Source: Linum tenue (taxonomy: Eukaryota > Streptophyta > Magnoliopsida > Malpighiales > Linaceae). From it: a DNA stretch of 64,000 nucleotides. Position 1 is the stretch's first letter. Each line of letters opens with the position of its first letter. The stretch covers positions 70,457,703-70,521,702 of the forward strand of contig CAMGYJ010000002.1 of assembly GCA_946122785.1 (NCBI GenBank), in the 5' to 3' direction. Shown here piece after piece: positions 22,070-34,053 of the stretch. The translations under genes were made by a program, and so were the position numbers. The notes under the pieces are model-generated. The model had not been told where the DNA came from and did no database searches. It saw only the letters and a list, made by a program, of their open reading frames with translations.

Positions 22070-22473
22070 CGGTGCCATCTACAGTACTCCGGGTGAAATC
22101 CGGGGTACCGCATACCTTGAGTATGAAAACGCTATCTAGATCTCGAATTAGCAGGATTTTTGGGCATGATACTATGCCCTAACCCTTAATGAGTGAACCC
22201 TAGGTCCTAATTATCTAAATCGTAAACTATAAACCCTAAGATGGTGCACTGATTTTTTGCCTATATTTGGACGAATCATAACCGTCGATTATTGTTTCTA
22301 ATTAAATTGATATTGGGGTATAAGATGTAGAGAATAAGACCTAGATTTTGATCTTTAAAGGTTAGAGTATAGTATCATGTCCGAAAGATCAGTCAATTCA
22401 AGTTCTGGATAGCGTTTTCTTACTCAAGGTATGCGGTACCCCGGATTTCACCCTGGGTATCTTAGAACTTCCC
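22070..22473. mobile_element. MITE 2 with about 50-bp inverted repeats
   Basis: The arms near 22085-22135 and 22408-22460 are almost perfect complements, with GGGTGAAATCCGGGGTACCG and CATACCTTGAGTATGAAAAC in the left arm. No ORF. (AT)n lies on both sides. Confidence 0.85.
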
Positions 22474-22487
22474 ATATATATATATAT

Positions 22488-22860
22488 AGTGCCTTCTATC
22501 TTACCTTGGGTAAAATCTAGGATACAACATACCTTGAGTACGAAAATGCTATCTAGAACTCGAATTAACCGGATTTCGGGGCATGATACTATACCCTAAC
22601 CCTTGATGAGTGAACCCTAGGTCTTAGTTATCTAAATCGTAGACCCTAAACCCTAAGATTGTGCATGTAATTTGTTGCATATATTTTGACGAATCATGAC
22701 CGTCAATTTTGTTTCTAATCAAATTCATCTTAGTGTATGATTTTTTTAGAATTAAGGCCTATAGTTAAATCTATAAAGATTAGGGTATACTACCATATTT
22801 CAAACTTCGGTTAATTCTAGGTCTAGATAGCGTTTTCTTACTCAAGGTACGATATAACCA
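22488..22860. mobile_element. MITE 3, diverged copy of MITE 2
   Basis: It carries the same ordered words as MITE 2 (ACCTTGAGTACGAAAATGCT, then CTCGAATTA, GGGCATGATACTAT, and GATAGCGTTTTCTTACTCAA at the right), but it is more diverged, especially at its ends. It sits directly beside MITE 2 across a (TA)n tract. Confidence 0.8.
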
Positions 22861-25800
22861 TCCATATCAACAATATAATTTATAGCTGAAAAGTAAAACT
22901 GCAACCCCCATTCAAATTTTCCTGCGCATAGAGTGATTTTAGGAGTCTGACGTGGCAGGGTGGTTACGCGGGATTAAACTAGAAATCCCCGCCTGACAGG
23001 AGAGATAAGAAACCGTCGGTTCCCACTACTTTTTTTGCGGCTGAAATCATCTTCCATTTTCTCCTGGGTTATCTACGTTTTGCTTTCTCCTTCCCGCAGC
23101 ACGGCAGGAGATCCATTTCTCAGCGGACAATTTTGGAAACAGGGACTGACGCTTGCTGCTCAGCGGAGGAAGGCATTGACGGCCTGCTGATGTGGAGTTC
23201 ACGTGCCGAGATTCTGCAGTTTGGAACGAGCGGCGAACACCTGATTGAGCGAGGAAGACCTGCGGCTAATTGACGGTGAATTCCCTAGCCAACCGGCGAA
23301 TCGAAGGTGAGTCATGATTTGTGGTATTTGTTTACCCCCGCTGATTCGAACAATCGGATTTGGTAGTTATGCAGTGAACGATTCTCCAGCCAACCGCCGA
23401 TTTGAAGGGGAGGAGAGATTGTTTCAGTTAGTTTGCTCCCGCTGCTTCTCTCAATCCGGATTAGGTAGTTCTGCGTTGAACCCTTGCCAGCCAACCAACG
23501 ATTTGAAGGGGAGTCAGTAATTTTTTCTGTTTGTTTGCCCCCGTTGCTTCGCGTTGTCAGATTTGTTAGTCTGATATATATGCGTTTGGGGGAAGCCCGC
23601 AATTCCTCTATTCGCAATTGGATTTGGTAGTCTGATCTGCATATTACCTATTACTGTTTCCATCATTTACTTCGCTTATCTTTAGTTTTATCTAATTGAG
23701 TTTCCATGTGTACCCAACTATATTGAAAGGCCAACCCTTCCTGTACCTCCCGTGTCCTTATCGCAGCTTAGAAGGAGACCACGTCTTCGGCGAATTCGGC
23801 AACTACAAGCCCCTCGAAGCCAAGGAAAACAGGGGAAACCAGGGGAGCCGAGTTCCAAAGAAGGCATAAATAATTGAGCTCTGGTTTAGATCCCAGCTAC
23901 AACTGGTAGGTTTCTCACTCTCTTTCATTGATATCCCATTTCAATCTCCTTTCTTTTCCGGATTTTTAGTTCTAAATTTGGGTTTAGCCCACCGTACTTG
24001 ATAGATTTGATTCATCATCTTCTCCAATTCTTTTCTGATCGAAGAGACGACGACGAAACTAAATTATGATTACTGAGAGTGAACCATACAAGAAGAAAAC
24101 GAGCTTTGTATTCGCATAATGAGAAAAAGCGAGGGATGGGTTAGCGGCGGCGGTGGGTTTCTGACTCTCTTTCGTTAATATTCGCTTTCTGACTTCTTAT
24201 TTAGTGTGTTGTTTTTTGGGTCTACGTTATGATTTTCCCTTACTATACTACATGGATTTGGATCATCATTTTTGCCCATTCTTTCAGATTGAAGGAACAA
24301 CGACGGGAACTCGATGATGGCAGGAGAAAGTGGAAAAGGAGCGTTGGGTTTGCAGAGGGAAGAATAATGATGATTAAGTTAGCGGAGTAGAAAGAAGGCA
24401 AAGCCAGGTAGTTCAAGTTTGGCGACTTCCTTTCAGTTTGATTGGGTGTTTGTGATAAGTCTTAATTTGGTCAACATATGATGACTTTCATGAATACAAA
24501 AAAGGCTAAGAGGAAGAAGAAGAAGAAGAAGCAACAGCAGAGAATTAATTTTCCATGGTCAAATCCCCTGGTCGAAGTTTACAAAGACATAGAAGGCAAA
24601 GAGAACGGCAGTGGAAGGAGGAATAAGAAGACGCAAAAAATCGAAAAGGTGAAGAACTCTATTACGATTGTGAAGGAATAACGAAATCGACATGGTGGTG
24701 ACCTTCTCTCTTTGCTTCTGCGTTCTTATTTTTTTTTGTTTAATTTCTTGTGATTTATTCGCAGGTTAATGAGCTTATGCCAGTTTTAGGTACTTACCTT
24801 CCAAATAGCACATTAGGAAGCTTTCACTTGCCGAGTTCAACTTATTAATCAAGTGCTTGCCATCAATGGTGGTTTGGATGTGTTTGGCTCCATTTTATAT
24901 CTTCCAGACCTCGCGGTTTGTAACTCAAATAGCTTTCGGATTATTGAGTTCTTACATTGCTATTATGTCTACCTGCACGATATGCATGATCACATAGAAA
25001 TGGCCTTATTATCCGAGTTCTTATGCAGTGGCTGGGTACATCGATGTGGTCATTTCAGAAACGACAACTAACATGTAAGAGTAGTCACCTTCTTAATCAA
25101 CAAGCTGTGCTAGGAACTAAAGTATGTGTTATGCTAATTGTTTGTATTGGTGTTCAGGGAAGAGTGCATCCGTAAGGGAAGATTACATCGTCATCAGTTC
25201 TTTCAAAATAAAGCGACCATAAACAAGACGTGCCTTCTGCAGAACATAATGATGAGTGCTGCATTTTTCAATGGTTTATATATTTATTTCCAGTTCTTTT
25301 ATGTGTGTATGTCTTTTACGCCCGATGATTATGATTCGTTGATCCCTTTTTTCCTTTCAGGAGGAAGAGCATATATGCAACAAAAAGGACCAACAAAAAT
25401 GATATAATCAAACACGATTGGCGATTCTCATGATGATGAGATTTGTGCTCTTTATGAACGAGCTTTCTCTTGGTACTTTTTTCTCCCTTGAAGCTCTCAT
25501 TTTTATAGCTGATGTTGTGTTATATCATTTTACACGGTCAATCACAAATCGTTTTTGGTTTCTAAAATTAGAATGAATCCAGGTTTGTGTTGCCTAGGGA
25601 CTGTAACTTGTGATTACCCTTCATATTCATCTAAAAGTTTAATTTTTTATTTGTTATATTGGTATTGTTTTCAGGTATGGTTGGTATTTTAATTTGATTT
25701 TGGATACTCATAGGCTAATTGTCAGTTCCAACCAGTACATGGATACTCATCTAAAATCAATTAGGTGATTTTCCCCATGTATTCGTTCCTGCCCATTCAC

Positions 25801-28800
25801 TGTTCCGATCTTTTAATTTTCCATTTTATAGGTTCCATTTGTTGCTATATATAGGTGTTTCTTACGAACTGAAGTATAGAGAAAAAAGTATATGTTCATG
25901 AATTTGAGATGCATGAGGGTGTTTGGTTTAGCCAATGCCCATGGATTTTGTAACCAAAGGTAGTATTCTGATTCCTACCTTTGTTGTTTTTCAGCTTCTT
26001 ATTATGTATGTATTGATATAGCAGTTTCAGTGATTATAAAGTGTTGATACTAATTAAGAAATCTGTAATTTATGCATAGATTCTTTATTTTTGCTGCTTC
26101 TCTGTTTGTTGTCGCTTCAAACCTCCACTTATCATCTTACATATCATGGCAGGTTGTATAGCATATGAATTGTGTCCCTTCATTTTACCAGTTTGTCCTT
26201 TAGATAGATGTGCTTCAGTAAGATGTTTTGTGTTCTGCACTTTTATTCAGAATTTTGTAGTAGGGTAGAATCAAGCGAAGACAAATACTTGCAGTAGGAT
26301 TTATATAGAACGTCTATGTAAAAAATACATGTATTGCACTTGAGATTTTAATTCATACAGTTGGGTCATATATTTAATCCGTTTGTTTTATCTTCTTCGA
26401 TGCTGTACTTTTTAAGCCGTGATGTAAAACTTGCATGAAATTGACTTGCAATGAATTTCTGGATTTAGCAAGTGGCAATCTAATTAACTTTGTACTCTTG
26501 GATGTGCCCTTTTGAATTTGTTAGTGTCCGGGACCTTCTTTTTTATATGACGATATAATCAGATAGCAAACTTTTCAATTCCTTACTTTGTTGTGGTCAT
26601 GCTTTGATCCTTGATTGAACCAGACTCATGAAAATCATCCTAAATCATATTAGCTATCTTGATGATATCGGATTGCTGCTGCATCTATTGTTTTTTAAAG
26701 TAAAGATTGGACTTTGCCTATATATGTTAAACTATAATCTATAGATGTTATTATGGGAAGGAGATGACGTTTCTCTATATATGACCAATTTGGCTGCAAA
26801 AAAATTGCTTGAAGCAATAAGACAGGAAGACTGGTTACTCATACAGACAAAGAACATAAAAAGAGTAATTGCATACCGAGTGAAAGGGATTTGGATATCT
26901 CTGCACAAAGAAAAGTCGGTATCACTTATTGGTTATTCATTTGATATTAAGTTCACTGTTTTTTTGTAGTTAGAATCTTATCATCATCGAATAGTTAATT
27001 CTTAGATATTTTGTTTTTATGGTAGTGTGTTCTAATCCATTCCTTTAGGATGAGACTGTTTTGATTCGAGTTGGCCTGAAGGAATCAGTAGCGAGCTTCC
27101 AATTGGGGTTAATGATTTTGAGATACTGAGCATTATTGATTGAGTCAATGTTCATAGATGCCTTAACCCAAGGTTTTTGTGTGATTCTAGCCTATGTTCT
27201 TTTCAGCTGCTGCTTCTTCTGTAAGTTCTTACACAACACATTTAGTATTTCTAAAATGTTGATCCCTAAAAGTTAAGAAAAAGAACACTGAAATGCTTGA
27301 TAATTTGTCTTTGATGGCAGACTATAGTTTCCAAATCATCTTCTATCAACTGATTGTATAATCCCACCTTTTGCCTCTATTGCAAGAATCAACAAGGGAA
27401 ACCAGAGCTACAGTATTTCCATTACATCACCCTTTGAGGCTGGGCAAGTGTTTCAACTCTTGGATTGGGGTAATTAATTGGTTCAAGGTTGTTGCTGGTT
27501 GTTTTGTTAGTTCGTTCTTAAATTCATTATCAAGTTCCTTTTGGGGGCATTCACTTGCAAATTTCATTTAGCCTTTGAGTCAAATGACATTTAAACTCTT
27601 TTAACACAAAATTATGTTATGGTATGTCTAAAGTTACATGTTGTTTGGAGGCAAAAATTCCTACAGATCTTTATTGTCATGGGTTTGAAGTTTTAGTATA
27701 GGTGTGGAAGTTGTAGGAACATAGATCTATGTTGTGATGGTCCTCAAAGGGAGGGGAAGGAGTTGTTGCATCAGATGTCTTAAAAATAGTACAGCCACTG
27801 CTTTCGCTATCACTTTTTGTTTAAGGTTGAATACCATCAAATTGCGGACACTACGAAGTAAATTTCATTTATCTACGGTAGACATCTAATATAGCGAATG
27901 TCTTCTGGGATTAAGAAATATGACCGTCATTTGTTGCTTCTTTAGTCACGTAAGTTAAGGGGTTGCATCGAGGGGTTTATTAAGCCACATGCATAGTTTT
28001 GATAGCAAGTACTTATTGTGTGATATTATCTAAATGGATTCCCAATAAGTAAAGGGTGCTAAGGCTATAAATGTAGTGCATTAGCTAAAGTGCTCTTTGA
28101 ATTGAATTAGTATTTGAGAATTAAAAAGTACCCAAATAATGAAAATATGAAATCATCTAGATAATGACATAAATGAAGGGAAGGAAATAATAACTATAAA
28201 ATGAACCAATTAGAGGATAATCGCTTTGCATTTATGTATGTGTTAAAATATTTTGCAATTCGTCTTCGGTGGGTGGGGTTCTTGGTTAAGTTGTCGTTTT
28301 GAGATCATGAATTGTTGTGTGTGCTCTTGATTAGTTCCCCGTCATATTTTGCTAATGCATTCTTTGGTAACGCTGCTATATTTTTTAAAATTAGAAGCAA
28401 GAACAATTAGTGAAAGTTCAAACATTCCTAATGCTAGAATATACTAATTACTTGAAGACCCCTTTATTTTTTTCATGTAGTTGTTGTTGATGGTGAAAGC
28501 CGTTGTTTTAGTAGATGACTCGGGCTAGGATTTCATTACAAGATGGATGGGGACAAGACAATTTTTTTTCAATGCAACATCAGATAATAGTACGAAAATA
28601 GCTTACCATGCATCCTCATTCTCACACGACATTGTTTATGTTGGTGATAACATATTCTTAAAACAACAGCTACTTCGATGACTATGTTCTGTGCTGATAT
28701 GGATGATTGCTAAGTGGGTTATTAATGTTTACTTCCTGATTCGTTGGACATTTAATAACTCACTTTTGTGCATATACCTTATAACTATGCCACATGCTAG

Positions 28801-29596
28801 CTCATTTGGTTATGGGTTGTTAATTGCAATGACCAACATAGGCAAAAAGATAATTGTGACCAGATCACATACAGATTTCTCATATTGGGAATCACGTTTT
28901 AATCAATAAACCATGAGATTGCCAGAGAATCTTGAAGATGGCATGTTAATAATCAACTACTAATAATGTAATGTATGTTGGCTAATATGGCACCATGATA
29001 ATTCCTCCCATGTTTGTTGTTTGGATGGTTTTACTGTTTTCTTTACTTTTATGTCTTTCCCATCGGTCTCTTTGAATGCTTGATTTACAAATCCAATTTA
29101 TGGATGTCACTTATTCCAAGTTAATGGGGACCAACAAATTTCAAATTCGGTAGCAAAACTTTTCATCCTTGACCTTTGATTTGAATAGAGTTTTAACACC
29201 TACATCCAAATTTAGGAGTTAGACAAATCTCGCATGTGTTGAATTTAGATACCAAATACATAACTGAAATATATGATCCAAACGATGTTCACATTTGTTA
29301 TTGAATATCAAATTGGTTTTCTTTCTTTATGAAGTCATGAATCTTTTTTCATAAAATCCCACTTTCAACAAGTGTTTTATTTAATAAAATTCCAAATAAA
29401 TACTTCAAATATCTGAGATTTTGATCAATAAAATAGCTTGGACTATCTTTTACGTCATTGTCAACTCTTAAAACCATAAATATTTTTCGTGAATCATATA
29501 AAATTAAAGATTCCAAATCAAGTAAATCATAAATATTGATAAAATAAATGATACGAAATAGAATGAAATTGATCCGACCAACGAGTCGGGTAAAAG
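22861..29596. other. Long gene-free stretch, probably Helitron-like body
   Basis: This is about 6.7 kb without a protein family I recognise. 22950-23280 looks like a moderately GC-rich leader; 23284-23580 is a tandem repeat. A few small ORFs (Lys-rich 67 codons at 24478; others near 24853, 25138 and 26745) show no recognisable motif. The stretch ends in a Helitron-like hairpin plus CTAG at 29600, so much of it may be one non-autonomous Helitron, but I could not find the 5' TC end. Confidence 0.4.
23284..23585. repeat. Three-copy tandem repeat, about 100-bp period
   Basis: CAGCCAACCGCCGATTTGAA and variants occur at about 23287, 23385 and 23487, each followed by a T-rich part, then GTTTGCCCCCGCTGCTTC-like and GGATTTGGTAGTTCTGC-like words. 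The copies are imperfect. Confidence 0.8.
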
Positions 29597-29600
29597 CTAG
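29570..29600 (+). mobile_element. Helitron-like 3' terminus (+)
   Basis: A short hairpin (CCGAC-caacga-GTCGG) is followed seven bases later by CTAG at 29597-29600 and then T. A 3' hairpin with a terminal CTRR before T is the Helitron signature. The element would extend to the left. Confidence 0.55.
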
Positions 29601-29611
29601 TATATATATAA

Positions 29612-29642
29612 CTAGACCTAGTCCCGGCCCGTTGGCCGGATA
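29612..29642 (-). mobile_element. Helitron-like 3' terminus (-)
   Basis: On the minus strand CCGGCC-aacg-GGCCGG forms a six-pair hairpin, followed eight bases later by CTAG (plus 29612-29615) and T. This faces the + terminus only 11 bases away. The element would extend to the right; its 5' end was not found. Confidence 0.55.
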
Positions 29643-32399
29643 CATATTATTAATGCGTATAATAATAATAGCAATAGTACAAAGTGATATATGTATATTT
29701 ATTTAATATCATAAAAGAATAAAATTCAATTATTAAAATTTTGAAAAGAAATATACGCTATAGAGTTTTCGGACATCCTAACGGACTCATCAATGAAGTC
29801 TTTACTGAAATTAGAACGAAACTCATGCAATGAAGTATTACAGAAATAACAAATAAATAAACACTCATTGATGAAGTTCTTACTTATTCAAACTGCACTT
29901 CGTCCGAAATTACTGCACATTGGAGACCTTTGTGATTGCTCTACCATCAACAAAATCATCATTTCCGCTAATAAATAGATTCTTCTCCATTAAAGAAACC
30001 TTTATCTCCAACACCAATAGATTCTTCTTTCTTCTCTTGCATTTTCATTGAAAGTCAAAATTTAATGGTGAAATATATGCAAATATAAAACATCCTGTCC
30101 AAGTCATGAACATTGTGGGAGATTTGCTCTTTCTCATGACAGCTCTTTCTCCCGGCACAGAAACTTCTATCTACACCATCAACAGTCTTTTCCTTCTTCT
30201 CAACAACGTCATTATCTTCACCGTATCTACTACGTCTACTATCAGAATACTCTTTCTTCTTCTCTTGCATTCCATTGAAATAAAAAATCATGGTCAACGT
30301 ATGTAAATATGAAAATGTCATTTTTTGAAGTAAAATTTACATCGTCAGAGCCTTGATTTGCTCTTTGTCATTCTTCCTTATCTTTAAAACGGTATATTCA
30401 CTAATGAGATTCATGATATTTTAATTAGTTAGTTTGTTTTCGAATTTCAACTCTATTTACTTATTTTGTAGGATATAAGTAGGTGGAGGCTCTCAAATTC
30501 TATTACTATCTTGGATTAGCTTCTCGGCAGGCATTACGAAAAATCTACCTCTATAGTAATTTAAAACCACAAAGTCAAATTCAATGGCTCTTTCCAAGAG
30601 AAGGATATCAAATATGTAAAATAACAACAATTGAAATCACCATTTAGTCCAAAATTTCAAGTTTTAGGGGGGCAAAGCTTCTTTTTTAATGAACGAATGA
30701 ATTTGAAGTTAAAAAGAATTAAGAGTAGAGTTAGATTGTAACATACCTATTGTTATATTTAACATTGTTGTACCATTCCTACAAAAGTACCTATCAGAGT
30801 CTACTTTGACTTTTCGTTAATAGGTTTTCGCATACAACACATTACTATCTATTCCTAATTTTGACAACTTTACATTGGATAAATACACTGTTCTAAATAT
30901 TACATAAAAGGTAACATTTGAATATTAATTAGTCATAACATTTTTTTTAAACTGCTAACTTATAACAGACCTTAAACTATATTGATTCAAATATTTGACA
31001 TATCCACAAAGTCACCTTCACAATCAGTCATCTATACCCGAATTGTGTGTATCATACCTGGAATTAAAATGCAAATTGAAAAAAATTACAATATGGAAGC
31101 TTTCCTTGGATCTTTTTGCTAGTAAATTTACTGAAAAATTTTCGTATGCTTAATGCAACTTATTAATATGTTTCTCTTAGATTGTAAGTTAGTCATCTCA
31201 CTTTTGAAGCCTTGTATATATAAAAAATAGATCGAAAACAAATGTCAAATCAATGGATTGTATTGGGCATACTTACTATCGAATATGCATGACAAAAGTT
31301 ATCATTGTAGGCTTTTAGTGTGATGTCATCTTGGGTAAGTTATGTCTAATTCATATTGTATATTAGGTGTGTGAATCAATTTGATAAACACAACGAAAAA
31401 ATATAAAGCAGCACTTTAGTTTTAAGGTTTAATCAAGAATCAATTTACTAATAATAAATTTAGGATTTGTTAGGCCGTATCAATTATATATGTTGTCTTT
31501 TGCGGATTGATTTGGGCCTAGAATTAAAGCTATTATCAGGCTAAAATAAAATGTCAAAAATCTCCTTCCTTGCTTCACGCAGAGAGCAGGAAAAAGTGGT
31601 ATATGTGAGTTCCTAAGAAGAACCTCCTTATATTGTTTTGAGGAGGAAACATAAACTCTACAAATTAACCTAACTATAGCCAAATCCATCCTCCCCCAAT
31701 CCAACGTGACCACCGACAACACTAGACTCCTAATTGGACTTACTAAGCTAAGCCCATGCACTATCCCGTAATAACAAACTAACACAAACCTTAACAATTG
31801 AACAAAAACACATAAGTGATTAACCCAAAAGTCCAAACATTAAATATTCTCATCACCCACTAGCATTGGAGTAATTTCGCAACTGTTTCCACTGGAGTAA
31901 TTGTATTGCTAGCTTTCTTAGGCCGTATATACGTTTTCAACCGGTTGTGTTTTTAAGAGGTTGTGCTAACAGAGAAGCACCAGCAACAACAAATACAACT
32001 TAAATCAGCAACGTGTTTAGTTCAAAAAATGAAAATTGTGAAACACTAAAAATAAAAAGGAAAAACACGTTTACTTTCATTCTAGTTTGAACACAATCTC
32101 AGAGAAAAAACAATTTGATTGGGGAGATGTGAAACCCAATGGTGGAGTCGGTCGTTTCTTGTAATCGAAGCCCTCCACCAGTATTCCCGGCAGCGATCGA
32201 GGGAGAGGGACGAACGGAACCCGTAGGAATTACGTGTGCAACATATTCAAGAATCAGCAGGGAAACTAAATCGATGATTGAAGTGAAGAATGGCTAAGAA
32301 TTCACTATTATAGCTCTTTTACCATCACGGTTGATCATAGCAGTACCGAGGTAACAATTTTAATGACCATAAATATTTTTATAAAACAGGAACCGGGAG
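29643..32399. other. AT-rich gene-free DNA
   Basis: I recognise no gene. Small ORFs (for example 30055-30321 and 31480-31836, both minus) lack motifs. A diverged duplication of a TCTTTCTTCTTCTCTTGCAT-containing segment occurs near 30020 and 30250. Confidence 0.5.
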
Positions 32400-32486
32400 A
32401 AAACAGCGCCGTTGAGGATTGATCTCAGGTCCTCTCACATCCTGAGCCAACCAGATCAAAAGTTTCACCGCTAGACTATATTACCT
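32400..32486 (-). repeat. tRNA-derived SINE-like head
   Basis: The minus strand has TAGTCTAGCGG, a perfect match to the Pol III box A consensus TRGYNNANNGG (plus 32468-32478). About 40 bases on comes GAGATCAATCC, a weak box B. A tRNA fold is not intact. This fits the head of a plant SINE. Confidence 0.5.
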
Positions 32487-32600
32487 TTAGCTACATTCCA
32501 AATATTTTAACTCAATAAATTGGGGAGACAAAATTTTCCACTATAGGTATTTTTCCACTAAGTTGTTTTTTTTCCAAAAGGTAATCCCACCTCTCTCGCA

Positions 32601-32607
32601 TTTAAAT
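32601..32607 (+). promoter_or_regulatory. Possible TATA box of the DUF26 gene
   Basis: TTTAAAT lies 67 bases before the chosen ATG. The spacing is suitable, but the match is weak in an AT-rich background. Confidence 0.35.
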
Positions 32608-32673
32608 CCAAGCAAAACCCATCACCAACTATCCATTAGTACAAACCATTCCCCACACACAAAATCCAGAGCC

Positions 32674-34053
32674 ATGAACTCACAACTCTCAGCTGCCATC
32701 ACCCTCCTTCCCCTGCTTCTTCTTCTCCTCCCCAATTTCCACACTGCCCTAGCAGACCCTCTGGCAGAGTTTTGCAACAAAGACAACGCCAAGCTCAACC
32801 CCGGATCCTCCTCCAGGCTCGCCAAACTCCTCTCCCAGCTCGTCGCCAAAGCTCCCGCCGACGGCTACTACGCCACTTCCTCCGGGCGCGGCAGAAACAA
32901 AGTCCACGGCCTCGCACAATGCAGGGGAGACGCCGCCGCCAAGGACTGCTCCACCTGCATCGCCGACGCCGCTGACCAGATCGCCCGCCGCTGCCCTGGC
33001 CTCCCCGACGGCAGGATTTGGTACCATCCTGAAAATTGTTGTGTATTATTACCGAAATCACAATAAATTTATACATGTTAAAATGACCGACTCTTATAAA
33101 GGTGACAATTGGTATTCAAATTTATGAATCCATTCCATCCACTAAATATCAAGAACCAGTTGTTCTCAATAACTCGAGTTGTTGGGAGGGGTTCAATCGT
33201 GGATCATATACCACAACACTAATACTAAATACAATTAATCCAATTTATTTAAACACAATTCATTTTATACAAATCCAATTGGATTGGTGGACTCATGGTT
33301 TTATTGGCAGATTACAAGTACCTATAGTTATTATATTTTCGTACCTAAAATTTATTTTCTTACAAAAAAATTACACTTTGATACATAAACTTTCGTTTAC
33401 TATACCATTTTAGCACCTAAACTTTTCAAAATTTAAATATTGTCCAACACTTGGATGTCATTTGGATTCATGTATCGATGTACAAATTTATTGGATTCAA
33501 TTCATGAATCCAACAATCCATTTGATCCAATCCCAATTCAATTCACCAATTTATGAATCCAATCCATTTGCCACCTCTCGACTCTTATAATAATTTTAAC
33601 ACTAATATAAAAATTTATCTATTTTTTTTTTATGACTCTGATAAGGAATATAACTCTGTCAGGTACGATAACTGCTTCCTGAGGTACAGCAAGGCCAATT
33701 TCGTGGGGAAACTCGGCAACAACTCCCCTGCCGTCATTTTTTTCAACGCCGAGAACGTGACGGATCCCGAAACCTTCAACGCCAAGCTCGCGGGTTTGGA
33801 GGATGTGGTCAGATCTCAAGCTGTGAAGCCGGGGAGTAAAGGGATAGGGAAAGGTGAGACGAAGCTGCTGCCGCCGTCGGCCGAGACGATTTACGCTGTG
33901 GTTCAGTGTACAAGGGACTTGGCCGCCGCCGACTGTGGTCGTTGCTTGGCTGCTGCTGCTGCGGGCTACTTCGCTGACTATTGCGACAACAAGAAAGGTT
34001 GCAGGGCTCTCTTAGATGGGTGCTATGCTCGTTACGAGCTCTACCCTTTTTAA
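32674..34053 (+). CDS. Cysteine-rich repeat secretory protein with two DUF26 (Gnk2) domains
   Basis: Exons: 32674-33020 and 33663-34053, 245 aa; the donor is TTG|GTACCA and the acceptor CTGTCAG|GTACG, joining in the conserved W-Y-DNC of the first domain. Residues 1-27 form a signal peptide ending ...TALA. Each domain has the CX8CX2C signature (near HGLAQCRG... and AVVQCTRD...). There is no kinase or membrane segment, so it is a secreted CRRSP, a size class that includes the ginkbilobin-type mannose-binding antifungal proteins. Its own ligand is unknown. The intron carries a MITE. ATG 32674 is preferred over an upstream in-frame codon because it starts the signal peptide. Confidence 0.9.
33099..33578. 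mobile_element. MITE in the DUF26 intron, 11-bp TSD
   Basis: This 480-bp element starts AAGGTGACAATTGG and ends CCATTTGCCACCTCT, inverted ends of each other in part. The target duplication CGACTCTTATA stands at 33088-33098 and 33579-33589. The long TSD suggests a Mutator-type transposase. Without it the intron would be about 150 bp. Confidence 0.85.

Noticed and set aside
23284..23585. Possible CRISPR-like direct repeat array
   Set aside because: Units are about 100 bp and continuous, in plant DNA, without spacers.
24478..24681. Lysine-rich 67-codon ORF
   Set aside because: Low-complexity AAG/AAA run; no homology recognised and no gene signals nearby.
31480..31836. 118-codon minus-strand ORF
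   Set aside because: No motif, no start context, and it sits in repeat-rich AT sequence.
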